Assembly (NCBI GenBank): GCA_905214245.1
Contig: CAJMLO010000019.1
Span: 1-18,422, forward strand
Direction of reading: 5' to 3'
Source of the DNA: an uncultured bacterium
Lineage (GTDB): Bacteria; Bacillota; Clostridia; TANB77; CAG-508
Length of the DNA: 18,422 nt
Below the pieces are notes generated by a model, which worked only from the letters and a program-made list of their open reading frames with translations, was not told the DNA's origin and ran no database searches. Positions 5,530-13,069 of this stretch are shown here, one piece after another. The position numbers and the translations under genes are program-made. Position 1 is the first letter of the stretch; each line of letters opens with the position of its first letter.

Positions 5530-6468
5530 ATGAAACGGTATGAAAGATTTGTGCTTGAGGTAGAAGATGGAGTAACATTTAAAAACGGTATAAACATTGA
5601 TGTATCAGAGGGAACAAGAGGAGAGCTAATTATTAGAGCTACAAATAAATTTAACAATCGCTCTGAAAATTACAAAAATCCGCCAGTTCCGAAAGGATAT
5701 AGAGATGTTTGTGGAGAATGGTACAATGGCTTTGTCATTGAAAGAATGTCTGATGGCAGTCAGTTCGTATGGATTCCTGTTGAAAGTTTGAAGCCAAACG
5801 GAACACATGATGGAGAATTATTTACTGAGAAATTTGGAAGAAGAAATTTTCGAAATGATGTTTTTTCGGAAGATGAAGATGGGTATTATGAGCCGTTAAC
5901 AGGAGAACTTGCAATGCAAATGGAAAGTATTAAGAAATACGGAGGATTTTATATTGCACGTTATAACATTTCAAGAAATGAGGAAATAGGTAATTCGCAA
6001 TCTGTGAAAGGAGTTAAACCATGGGTTAACATTGATTTGGATGAAGCTAAAATTGTAGCAGCTACTATGGAAAATACTGAAGATGTTAGAAGCCATCTGG
6101 TCTTTGGCGCAGAATATGATTCTGTGCTGGAGTGGTTTATAGAATCAAAAGCTAGAACTCGTTGTGAAATTGTATATGATTCTACTGCTTGGGGAAATTA
6201 TGATAATACACATGATTCTCCGGAAGATATAGTTGCGACAGGAAGTAATGAAGATTGGTGCATTAATAACATTTATGACTTTGCAGGAAATGTGCTGGAG
6301 TGGACACAGGAACGAAGAAAAAATATTATTGATTCAGAATCTATGGTTTTCCGAGGAGGACATTTTGATAACGATGGAGACAGACATCCGGTATCTTGTC
6401 GTGAAAGTACTTGTTCAGGTGAAGGTTCAGATGATATTGGCTTTCGTGCTGCACTTTATATTAAATAA
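5530..6468 (+). CDS. Non-secreted FGE-sulfatase (SUMF1)-like protein
   Basis: A 312-residue paralogue of the FGE-like domain at 2172. The shared landmarks come in the same order: PVPKGY, FVWIPVES, IKKYGGFYIARY, GVKPWVNIDLDEAK, TAWGNYDN, IYDFAGNVLEWTQE, VFRGGHFDND and a closing DIGFRAALYIK. It has no signal peptide, prepilin leader or membrane helix; instead the first 45 residues form a short unrecognised N-terminal part (MKRYERFVLEVEDG...). The Cys residues of a working formylglycine-generating enzyme are not seen in the expected spacing (a single Cys lies in PVSCRES and one in STCSG), so catalysis is doubtful. The C-terminal segment lacks the GC and codon shift of the candidate variable region at 3363. 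SD AAGGAGG at 5515-5521. It may be a cytoplasmic binding protein or a relic once fused to a leader. Confidence 0.7.
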   Translation: MKRYERFVLEVEDGVTFKNGINIDVSEGTRGELIIRATNKFNNRSENYKNPPVPKGYRDVCGEWYNGFVIERMSDGSQFVWIPVESLKPNGTHDGELFTEKFGRRNFRNDVFSEDEDGYYEPLTGELAMQMESIKKYGGFYIARYNISRNEEIGNSQSVKGVKPWVNIDLDEAKIVAATMENTEDVRSHLVFGAEYDSVLEWFIESKARTRCEIVYDSTAWGNYDNTHDSPEDIVATGSNEDWCINNIYDFAGNVLEWTQERRKNIIDSESMVFRGGHFDNDGDRHPVSCRESTCSGEGSDDIGFRAALYIK

Positions 6469-6606
6469 TAGTACTCTGCAGATATGCTAATACTTCATTA
6501 ATTCACTTTACAAACACAAATCGAAGATTGAACACATTATGTTCGGGATTCTTAAAAAATCATGAGAATCGAAAAGTACATTATTTTGAAAGGAGCTTAG
6601 ACATCT

Positions 6607-6789
6607 ATGGGAATTAGCTTTCGAAAACGAATTAAAATTGGAGAAGGCACATATCTAAATGTTAGTAAAAAAGGAGTGTCTGTTAGTAAAAAAGTTGGAA
6701 ATGTTACTGTAAATTCAAGAGGTACAGCTACGGTCAACTTAGGACACGGATTGACTTACAGAAAGTCAATTAAAAAGAAGAAAAAATAA
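6607..6789 (+). CDS. DUF4236 mini-protein
   Basis: A 60-residue basic protein matching the DUF4236 pattern: GISFRKRIKIGEGTYLN, then VSKKGVSVSKKVGNVTVNSRG, then a GTATVNLGHGLTYRKS ending and a Lys-only tail. The domain is often found at the N-terminus of longer proteins; here it stands alone. It has no membrane segment or catalytic residues, and the family function is not known to me. AAAGGAG at 6589-6595 fits the ATG at 6607, and a strong terminator follows at once, so it seems to be a single-gene unit. An inverted repeat (GATTCT / AGAATC, about 6547-6570) lies in the gap before it. Confidence 0.75.
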   Translation: MGISFRKRIKIGEGTYLNVSKKGVSVSKKVGNVTVNSRGTATVNLGHGLTYRKSIKKKKK

Positions 6790-6801
6790 TTGTACAAAAA
6801 G

Positions 6802-6839
6802 ATACACTGCTTAGATTATTATCTGGCAGTGTATTTTTC
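6802..6839 (+). terminator. Terminator after the DUF4236 gene
   Basis: A perfect 9-bp stem ATACACTGC (6802-6810) and GCAGTGTAT (6826-6834), followed by a T-rich run (TTTTTCTT). Confidence 0.85.
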
Positions 6840-6868
6840 TTGCTTTTTATTTAAAGTTGTTATATAAT
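6840..6868 (+). promoter_or_regulatory. Promoter of the cysteine-cluster membrane protein gene
   Basis: TTGCTT (6840-6845), a 17-base spacer and consensus TATAAT (6863-6868). The -35 box abuts the preceding terminator. Transcription would begin near 6875, giving an unusually long 5' UTR of about 160 bases. Confidence 0.65.
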
Positions 6869-6890
6869 AAAGACTGGTATTTTGTTTTTT

Positions 6891-6918
6891 ATATTAAAGA
6901 TAAAGTTATCTTTAATAT
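6891..6918. promoter_or_regulatory. 13-bp perfect dyad just after the transcription start
   Basis: ATATTAAAGATAA and TTATCTTTAATAT separated by two bases. It sits about 15-45 bases after the predicted start of transcription, so it is either an operator blocking the polymerase or a stable hairpin at the 5' end of the mRNA. Confidence 0.6.
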
Positions 6919-6950
6919 GATTTACGTGCTAATAGCACAAATACACTATT

Positions 6951-7024
6951 TAAGAAAGGAGTAGAAACTATATTTTAATCTGAGAAAGGAGTAAAAACTA
7001 TATCTTAATCTGAGAAAGGAAGGA
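6951..7024 (+). repeat. 30-bp tandem repeats duplicating an SD sequence
   Basis: Copies at 6951-6980 and 6981-7010 differ at only three positions. A third, partial copy (7011-7024) supplies the actual ribosome binding site (AAAGGAAGG) for the ATG at 7034. Each full copy contains AGAAAGGAG, but no start codon follows at a useful distance in the first two, so they are decoy or standby SD sites, or the scar of local duplication. Confidence 0.75.
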
Positions 7025-7033
7025 AAAGTAAAG

Positions 7034-8482
7034 ATGGCTGTAACAAAACTAAATAAGAGTATCTTTAAAAAACAGCCTTTAGGCATAATAAGCCCTTTAT
7101 GTAGAAGATTACATCGGTGGGAAGGCAAATCATTAGATTCTTATCAAGGTCCATTTAATAGTTATAATTATTGGTGTAATGGACAGGAAATGCGCATATG
7201 GATAAATGAAACAAAGGGAACTGTATTTTTTGATTTAGTTTATCCATGTGAAGGTATTGGAATAAGACAACAATTTGAAGTTAAAATACAAGAATTTCAA
7301 AATTCTCAATGGGGCGACAAAACGATATTTACTATTAATAGGCTCTTGAAAGGAGAAAGAGTATGTGGAGCGGATGCATGCAGTGAAAGATTTTGTGACT
7401 ATTCAGAAAGATGTGAATACTTTCTGGGAGAAAAAGGCAAACATGAAGTAAATGTAGTAGCAGGTTTTAAATTTAGTGAAGAGGATTTAGATTCTATAGA
7501 AGATGAAGAATCCAAAAACAATAACATCACTAAAAACAAGGAGGACACAGTTATGGCAACAACTTTAAGAGAGCAGATTTATGAGCATTCACCCAAGGAA
7601 AATATTGAGTTAATCAAGGATTTTCTGGAAAGGTACAAACCAGCATTAAGGTGGGCCGTACCTGTAGCTTGCGTGTATGGAGCATACCGGATTGTAAACT
7701 CAAAAGACATTGATGTAAATGAGCTGAGTAAAAAGTGCAAGAAGGAGATGGGCTTTGAGTTTGAGGTGTTGAAAGACAAGAAAACACTAAAAGAGCTGGT
7801 AGCTTTAGGAGGAATCGTAGCGGGTGCTTACGCATTTTGCAAGGTTTTGAATTTTGCTGGTAATATGACAAGTCCTTCAATCGAAGAAATTGAGGAAAAG
7901 ATGGAAACGGTAGAGGAAGCACATAAAAAGTTTGACTGGATTCAACCGAAGGTTGAAAAGCTCATGCCGGTTGCCGTATCGGTACTTGTGGTATATGTTC
8001 TTACACAGAAACCACAGTGGTTTGAAAAGGCAAAGGAAAAGGTAGACAATGTAGTAGGAGATGTTTCAACTAAGACAGGAGTTTATCTTGATATGGCAAA
8101 ACTTTTTATCAGTGCTAAGCTGAACATTGACCTTGATGACGAAGTGCAGGCAAAGAAGTTTAGAGCTTTTGCAATGTTATCTGCGGTTGTTGGAGTTGGC
8201 GCATTTCTTTATGGAAAAGGAGTATTTAATATGAAGGATGATGAATCTTTCATGGATAAAAATCCTCGGCTTAAAGAGTTTATTGAGCAGACAAAGGCAA
8301 TTATGGAGAAAATCTTACCTACAGCATTTTCAGCAGTAACCACATATATGGTAACAAAACATATCATTGATGGTGAAGAAGAGCAGGCTTTCGAAGATGA
8401 ATACAAAGATGATGAAGATGTAGTTGACGGCGACATTAAAAAAGCCGAATCCGATACAGAGGTAGGGACTACATTGTTCTAA
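7034..8482 (+). CDS. Unrecognised protein with a cysteine cluster and C-terminal hydrophobic segments
   Basis: A 482-residue protein of no family known to me. The N-terminal part (1-150) is soluble and ends in a cluster C111-x4-C116-x4-C121-x5-C127 (CGADACSERFCDYSERC), which could bind zinc or an iron-sulfur centre. A charged linker (150-173) leads to a second part with five hydrophobic stretches (WAVPVACVYGAYRIV, LVALGGIVAGAYAFC, LMPVAVSVLVVYVL, FAMLSAVVGVGAFLYG, ILPTAFSAVTTYMV) alternating with charged helices, and an acidic tail. A strong internal SD and ATG at 7553 could give a separate 309-residue product, so this may be two genes fused in frame. It has its own promoter, a long structured 5' UTR and a terminator. 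The second half is less AT-rich than neighbouring genes, which hints at a different origin. Confidence 0.7.
   Translation: MAVTKLNKSIFKKQPLGIISPLCRRLHRWEGKSLDSYQGPFNSYNYWCNGQEMRIWINETKGTVFFDLVYPCEGIGIRQQFEVKIQEFQNSQWGDKTIFTINRLLKGERVCGADACSERFCDYSERCEYFLGEKGKHEVNVVAGFKFSEEDLDSIEDEESKNNNITKNKEDTVMATTLREQIYEHSPKENIELIKDFLERYKPALRWAVPVACVYGAYRIVNSKDIDVNELSKKCKKEMGFEFEVLKDKKTLKELVALGGIVAGAYAFCKVLNFAGNMTSPSIEEIEEKMETVEEAHKKFDWIQPKVEKLMPVAVSVLVVYVLTQKPQWFEKAKEKVDNVVGDVSTKTGVYLDMAKLFISAKLNIDLDDEVQAKKFRAFAMLSAVVGVGAFLYGKGVFNMKDDESFMDKNPRLKEFIEQTKAIMEKILPTAFSAVTTYMVTKHIIDGEEEQAFEDEYKDDEDVVDGDIKKAESDTEVGTTLF
7538..7555 (+). promoter_or_regulatory. Internal ribosome binding site and in-frame start
   Basis: Perfect AAGGAGG (7538-7544) eight bases before ATG (7553-7555), in frame with the gene starting at 7034 (codon 174). 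It is a better SD than the one in front of the full-length gene and falls exactly at the junction between the cysteine-cluster half and the hydrophobic half. Confidence 0.65.
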
Positions 8483-8577
8483 TAGGAAGGATCAATCCAT
8501 TAACAGATGAGATTGAGTCTGGAATAATGTATCTTTAGTACAAACTTTAACTCTATTACTTTAAAAATTAAATAGTG

Positions 8578-8612
8578 AAAAAACATCCAAGAAAATTTCT
8601 TGGATGTTTTTT
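8578..8612. terminator. Bidirectional terminator between convergent genes
   Basis: A perfect 17-bp inverted repeat around a single central base (8578-8594, 8596-8612), with outer A6/T6 tracts that serve both strands. A further palindrome, ACGTATATACGT, follows at 8613-8624. Confidence 0.9.
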
Positions 8613-8671
8613 ACGTATATACGTATAATTCAAAAGTTGAGGTTATTTTGTACTAAGTGAAAAGATGACTA

Positions 8672-9304
8672 TTACCAACCAGCAATTAATTGTTTGATAC
8701 TGTGTTCACGACGGAAATCGTCCATAAATTCTTTTAATGAGCCTAAATTAATGTAATGTGGCTCGCCTTCTGTGAATTGAACCACTTTTTTTACATCTTC
8801 TGGCATATACTTCATTAAAGCAATAAGCTCGGGATACCAATTTAATATGGATTTATTTGTTTTATCCCAATCAAGATGGAGAGTATCCATTGCCTTTTCT
8901 GCATTGACAGCATAATCTTTCTTAAATGAAGCATAATCACAAATATCATTGCGAGAATAGAACATTGTATCAACTCTTAAGTGATGAATGTATGCGATAA
9001 GAAAAGAACTTATCAGAAGCTGATTGTTTGAAATCATTTTATAAATGTATTGAAAATCAGCATGATTGGTGTCACGTGGGTTTGAACCAAAATGAGTACC
9101 ACCGTGACTTAAATCGCAAAGCCTGAGAATTTGTTCGTAATCAATTCCTCTAATATCTTTGCAATTATTAAAAAACTTTTCATATTCATCATATGTGGGT
9201 ATTGTAGCTTTCCAGACATCTGGGGCAATAAATCCTTTTAGTGCAAGAGGATCATACCGAAGAGATGTGGGTGCAGAAGCAAGATGAATAAAATAACCAG
9301 GCAT
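8672..9304 (-). CDS. Putative metal-dependent hydrolase, zinc-dependent phospholipase C-like
   Basis: A 210-residue soluble protein starting MPGYFIHLASAP. The order of likely metal ligands resembles the zinc-dependent phospholipase C-like family of bacterial hypothetical proteins: H7 near the N-terminus, GFIAPD (D29), HGGTHFG (H67, H71), H81, and AYIHHLRVD (H107, H108, D112) in a central helix. No signal peptide or membrane helix is present, so it is probably cytoplasmic; the substrate is unknown. ATG 9304 is preferred because AAAGGAGG lies just upstream; a longer version would start with a TTG that overlaps this SD. The promoter at 9361-9389 and a palindrome between promoter and start suggest repressor control. 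Confidence 0.6.
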   Translation of the reverse strand: MPGYFIHLASAPTSLRYDPLALKGFIAPDVWKATIPTYDEYEKFFNNCKDIRGIDYEQILRLCDLSHGGTHFGSNPRDTNHADFQYIYKMISNNQLLISSFLIAYIHHLRVDTMFYSRNDICDYASFKKDYAVNAEKAMDTLHLDWDKTNKSILNWYPELIALMKYMPEDVKKVVQFTEGEPHYINLGSLKEFMDDFRREHSIKQLIAGW

Positions 9305-9330
9305 AATTATGCCTCCTTTCAATTATTTAG

Positions 9331-9347
9331 TATGGATAATATCCATA
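9331..9347. promoter_or_regulatory. Dyad TATGGAT-AAT-ATCCATA, candidate operator
   Basis: A perfect 7-3-7 inverted repeat in the 5' UTR of the minus-strand hydrolase gene, about 14 bases past its -10 box. That is a classical roadblock position for a repressor. Confidence 0.5.
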
Positions 9348-9360
9348 GACCATGTTATAT

Positions 9361-9389
9361 ATTATATCATAGAAACTAATTATTGTAAA
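9361..9389 (-). promoter_or_regulatory. Promoter of the minus-strand hydrolase gene
   Basis: On the minus strand: TTTACA, exactly 17 bases, then consensus TATAAT (seen as ATTATA at 9361-9366 and TGTAAA at 9384-9389 on the plus strand). Confidence 0.7.
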
Positions 9390-9504
9390 CTAAATAAATG
9401 GAATGCTCAGTTGGCATATTGGGTTACTGGAAATAGTTTTAAGATTTAAATTGTTATGCTAATTCATAAACCTATTATTTTTTCTTAATTGTTCTTTAAA
9501 TTAG

Positions 9505-9533
9505 TAGAAATACGTTTCTTTATGTGATATAAT
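9505..9533 (+). promoter_or_regulatory. Promoter of polA
   Basis: Consensus -10 TATAAT (9528-9533) with an upstream TGA (extended -10, TGATATAAT) and a weak -35 TAGAAA (9505-9510) at 17 bases. I see no other feature in 9390-9500. Confidence 0.6.
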
Positions 9534-9553
9534 CGCAGTGAAATAAATAGAAT

Positions 9554-9602
9554 TAAGGAGGGAAAGGTGCATAGGGAAGAAGCACTTTAAGTTAGAATTA
9601 TG
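9554..9602 (+). promoter_or_regulatory. Unusual polA translation start: SD, mini-ORF/hairpin, then ATG
   Basis: The only strong SD before polA is AAGGAGGG (9554-9561), 38 bases from the ATG at 9600. In between, GTG at 9567 opens a seven-codon ORF (MHREEAL, stop 9588-9590), and AAGGTGC / GCACTTT can pair (7 bp with one G-T). Either the mini-ORF couples translation to polA, or the hairpin brings the SD nearer to the ATG. An in-frame stop at 9588 rules out a longer PolA. Confidence 0.5.
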
Positions 9603-12338
9603 TTAGTTTTGATAGATGGAAACAGTATTTTAAATAGAGCTTTTTATGGAATTATGGGAAATAAAATGCTTACAACACCTGATGGTAAATATACAAATGC
9701 TGTATATGGATTTTTAGCCATTATGTTTAAAGTAATGGATGATATAAATCCAGATTATATGGCTGTTGCATTTGATTTAAAAGCGCCAACTGCAAGACAC
9801 AAAATGTATGCTGGTTATAAGGCTACAAGACATGCTATGCCAGAGGAACTTGCAGAGCAAATGCCGATTATAAAAGATATATTGAAAAAAATGAATATTA
9901 CAATAATAGAAAAAGAAGGCTACGAAGCAGACGATATTTTAGGTACGCTTTCAAAAAGAGCTGAAAAAGAAGGAATGGAAGTTACTATTGTTTCTGGGGA
10001 TAGAGATACTTTTCAACTTGCAAGCAAAAATATAAAAATTAGGATTCCTAGAACTAAGATGGGTAAAACGGAAACAGACATTTTTGACGAGGATAAAGTT
10101 ATAGAAACATATGGTGTTACTCCAAAGCAAATGATTGAGGTTAAAGGACTTATGGGAGATACATCTGATAATATCCCTGGTGTACCTGGTGTTGGAGAAA
10201 AAACAGCACTTAACTTGATAAAAGAATATGGGAGCATTGATAAATTATATAAAACAATTGATGAAAGTCCAAATGCAGTAAAAGGCAAATTAAAGGAAAA
10301 ATTAGTTGAAAATAAAGATTTAGCAATACTTTCAAGAACACTTGGAACAATTAATTTGGAAGTGCCACTTGATGAAAAAATATCAGATCTTAAACTTGTG
10401 GAATGGAACAATAGTGAGGTATTATCGACATTTAAAGAGTTGAAATTTAATAGATTTATAGATAGATTTAGTGACAGGCTTGGAAGTGGTACTAGTTCAG
10501 TTTTAGAGTCAAAAGATATAAATGAACTTTTTAAAATTGTTGATATAACAGATAAATCTGCCATAAAAGACATTACTGATGAAATTAAAAAATCTAAAAA
10601 ATTCATATTTATGATTGCAAAAACAAATGATGAAGAATCAGAGCAGATTATTCATAAAAACATTCATAGAATTAGTGTGTATAATGAAGAAAAAAATACT
10701 GTGTATGATATAAAAATAGATAATGACCAATTGAAAAGTTATTTTAAAGAAATATTTGAAAGTAATGAAATTCAAAAATTTGGTCATAATTTATGTGAGG
10801 ATTATGTCATTTTAAGACAGAATGGTATAACAACACAAAATATGTACTATGATGCTGAAATTGCTGGATATGATTTAAATCAGACTATGGGAAATTATTC
10901 TATTGAAAATCTTGCAGAAGTATATTTACATATAGATACAAATGAGTATTTAGATAAATACATGCAAGATGATAAGAAAAATAAGCAGATAAATTTATTT
11001 CAAATGAATGAAAATAGTGAGCAAGCAGAAGATAATGAAAGACATATAAATGCGTTTAAGACATATTTAATTTATAAATTATATAATGCAACTACAGAAA
11101 AAATGAATGAATTAAACTTAATGTCATTATTTAATGAAATAGAAATGCCTTTAGTAGAGGTACTTGGAGAAATGCAATTTGCTGGAATGAAAGTTGATAA
11201 AGAAGAGCTTGTTGATTTTGGAGATGAGCTTAAAGTTAAGCTTGATGGACTAAAAAATGATATATATGAACTTTCTGGAACAGAATTTAATATAAATTCT
11301 CCAAAACAGCTTGGAGAAGTATTGTTTGAAAAATTAAAACTGCATGTATATAAAAAGACAAAAAGTGGATATTCAACAGATGTTGATGTTTTAGAGAAAC
11401 TAAGAGATGATCATCCAGTTATAGAAAAAATACTTGAGTATAGAAGTTTGACAAAATTAAATTCGACTTATGTTGAAGGACTTATACCATATATAAATTC
11501 TAAAACAGGCAGAATACATTCATATTTTCATCAAACGATTACTGCAACAGGTAGAATAAGCAGTACAGAGCCAAATCTTCAAAATATTCCAACAAGAGAG
11601 GAACTTGGAAAGCAACTTAGAAAAGTATTTAAACCAGAAAATGGATATATATATATTGATGCAGATTATTCTCAAATAGAACTAAGAATACTTGCACATA
11701 TATCACAGGATAAGCATATGCTAGAAGCATTTAGAAATGGAGAAGACATCCATAAACAAGCTGCTTCTAAAGTTCTTGGAATTCCAATTGATGAAGTTAC
11801 AAAAGAACAAAGAAGCAGAGCAAAGGCAGTAAACTTTGGAATTGTTTATGGAATAAGTGATTTTGGACTTGCAGAGCAAATTGGTGTAAGTAGAAAAGAT
11901 GCTAAAGAATACATTGAACAGTATTTGGAAAAATATAGTGGCATAAAGAAGTTTATGGATGATGTTGTGGAAGATGCTAAAGAAAAAGGATATGTGGAAA
12001 CTTTATTTCACAGAAGAAGATATATTCCTGAACTTACTTCTAAAAATTATATGGTAAGACAATTTGGAACAAGAGTTGCAATGAACACACCAATTCAAGG
12101 AACTGCTGCAGATATAATGAAGATTGCAATGATAGAGATATATAATAAATTAAGAGAAGAAAATTTAGATGCAAAAATAGTTCTTCAAGTTCATGACGAA
12201 CTAATAATAGAATGTAAAATAGAAGAAAAAGAAAAAGTCAAGGAAATTTTGCAAAACGGTATGGAAAATGCAGCAAAATTAAGTATTCCTCTCAAGGCAG
12301 AAGTTTCTGAGGCAACTAATTGGTATGAGGCAAAATAG
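9600..12338 (+). CDS. polA: DNA polymerase I
   Basis: A 912-residue family A DNA polymerase for Okazaki fragment processing and repair. Residues 1 to about 290 are the 5'-3' (flap) exonuclease: LIDGNSILNRAFYG, EADDILGTL, VSGDRDTFQL and the helix-hairpin-helix region DTSDNIPGVPGVGEKTA. The middle part (about 315-500) has the 3'-5' exonuclease fold, but the metal-binding Asp and Glu of motif I are missing (it reads KFIFMIAKTND), so proofreading is probably lost, as in many Gram-positive Pol I enzymes. The polymerase part has motif A DYSQIELRILAH (D689), motif B RSRAKAVNFGIVYG and motif C QVHDELIIE (D866), all intact. The transglycosylase gene starts 22 bases downstream, probably in the same transcript. 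Confidence 0.97.
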   Translation: MLVLIDGNSILNRAFYGIMGNKMLTTPDGKYTNAVYGFLAIMFKVMDDINPDYMAVAFDLKAPTARHKMYAGYKATRHAMPEELAEQMPIIKDILKKMNITIIEKEGYEADDILGTLSKRAEKEGMEVTIVSGDRDTFQLASKNIKIRIPRTKMGKTETDIFDEDKVIETYGVTPKQMIEVKGLMGDTSDNIPGVPGVGEKTALNLIKEYGSIDKLYKTIDESPNAVKGKLKEKLVENKDLAILSRTLGTINLEVPLDEKISDLKLVEWNNSEVLSTFKELKFNRFIDRFSDRLGSGTSSVLESKDINELFKIVDITDKSAIKDITDEIKKSKKFIFMIAKTNDEESEQIIHKNIHRISVYNEEKNTVYDIKIDNDQLKSYFKEIFESNEIQKFGHNLCEDYVILRQNGITTQNMYYDAEIAGYDLNQTMGNYSIENLAEVYLHIDTNEYLDKYMQDDKKNKQINLFQMNENSEQAEDNERHINAFKTYLIYKLYNATTEKMNELNLMSLFNEIEMPLVEVLGEMQFAGMKVDKEELVDFGDELKVKLDGLKNDIYELSGTEFNINSPKQLGEVLFEKLKLHVYKKTKSGYSTDVDVLEKLRDDHPVIEKILEYRSLTKLNSTYVEGLIPYINSKTGRIHSYFHQTITATGRISSTEPNLQNIPTREELGKQLRKVFKPENGYIYIDADYSQIELRILAHISQDKHMLEAFRNGEDIHKQAASKVLGIPIDEVTKEQRSRAKAVNFGIVYGISDFGLAEQIGVSRKDAKEYIEQYLEKYSGIKKFMDDVVEDAKEKGYVETLFHRRRYIPELTSKNYMVRQFGTRVAMNTPIQGTAADIMKIAMIEIYNKLREENLDAKIVLQVHDELIIECKIEEKEKVKEILQNGMENAAKLSIPLKAEVSEATNWYEAK

Positions 12339-12359
12339 TAATAACGAAGGAGTAAATTG

Positions 12360-12938
12360 ATGACAAAAAAATTTATCAAAACAATGATTATAATAATTAT
12401 TGTTCTTACAATTATTTTTGTATTATTTAAAATTTTAAATGTACAAAGTATTGTACTTAAAAAGATATATCCGACCAATTATAAAGAATATGTTGAAGAA
12501 TATTCTAAGCAAAATAATGTGGATGAATATATGATTTATGCTATTATAAAAGCTGAAAGCAATTTTAAGCCAAATGTTAAGTCGAAAAGTAATGCAATAG
12601 GATTAATGCAATTGCTTGAAGATACTGCAATTGAAATGTCAAATACTGTAAGTAAACAGGAAATTACAGAAGATGGATTGTATGATCCGGAAACTAATAT
12701 TAAGCTGGGAACATCATATTATTCATATTTATTAAAACACTACAAAGGTAACAATATATTAGCATTAACAGCATATAATGCTGGAATGGGTAATGTTGAT
12801 AATTGGATTAAGAAAGGTGTAATAAAATCTGATGGTACAGATATTGAAAATATACCATATAAAGAAACAAATAATTATGTAAGAAAAATACTGCGAGACT
12901 ATAAATTTTATGTGAAATTGTATGAAGATACAAATTGA
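12360..12938 (+). CDS. Membrane-anchored lytic transglycosylase (SLT family)
   Basis: A 192-residue protein with an uncleaved N-terminal membrane helix (about residues 8-27, Ile-rich) and an extracytoplasmic SLT domain (about 45-190) that cleaves peptidoglycan glycan strands with formation of a 1,6-anhydro ring. Visible motifs are AIIKAESNFKP with catalytic Glu66, SNAIGLMQL, YDPETNIKLGTSYY, LALTAYNAGMGNVDNW and IPYKETNNYVRKI. The length is typical of the small YjbJ/Slt-type enzymes of Firmicutes. ATG 12360 is chosen (SD AAGGAG 8 bases upstream); the TTG just before it is a poorer start. It follows polA closely; the pairing seems to reflect co-transcription rather than shared function. Confidence 0.9.
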   Translation: MTKKFIKTMIIIIIVLTIIFVLFKILNVQSIVLKKIYPTNYKEYVEEYSKQNNVDEYMIYAIIKAESNFKPNVKSKSNAIGLMQLLEDTAIEMSNTVSKQEITEDGLYDPETNIKLGTSYYSYLLKHYKGNNILALTAYNAGMGNVDNWIKKGVIKSDGTDIENIPYKETNNYVRKILRDYKFYVKLYEDTN

Positions 12939-12963
12939 CATAATTCTACAATTATGGTAAAAT
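12935..12963 (+). promoter_or_regulatory. Strong promoter of the ClpX-like gene
   Basis: Consensus TTGACA (12935-12940), exactly 17 bases, then TAAAAT (12958-12963). The -35 box overlaps the stop codon of the transglycosylase gene. Confidence 0.8.
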
Positions 12964-12989
12964 TTAAGCATAGATTTTTCTATTTTATA

Positions 12990-13043
12990 AGAAATTCTGA
13001 TAAGGATTTCTATAGGCAATCTAGCGATTTTGCTAAAAGCCTA
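12990..13043 (+). other. Structured 5' UTR of the ClpX-like gene
   Basis: Two stem-loops can form in the roughly 100-base leader: AGAAAT/ATTTCT (12990-13011), and a nested one with TAGGC/GCCTA (13013-13017, 13039-13043) enclosing TAGC/GCTA (13022-13025, 13032-13035). Neither is followed by a T-run, so these are not terminators. I do not recognise a known riboswitch. Confidence 0.45.
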
Positions 13044-13069
13044 AGCACATTGAAATGGAGGTAAATATT

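Noticed and set aside
6340..6465. C-terminus of the soluble FGE-like gene as a DGR variable region
   Set aside because: Codons ending in A are common (GGA, AGA, GTA, TCA, GAA) and there is no sharp GC change within the gene.
6500..6570. GAACACATTATGTTC as a LexA box
   Set aside because: Gram-positive LexA sites have four bases between GAAC and GTTC; here there are seven.
6951..7024. Direct 30-bp repeats as a CRISPR array
   Set aside because: Copies are adjacent with no spacers, number only two and a third, and each contains an SD.
10013..10606. 197-codon open frame on the minus strand inside polA
   Set aside because: It is the complement of well-conserved polA codons, with a Ser/Leu/Ile-rich translation and no SD; a shadow frame.
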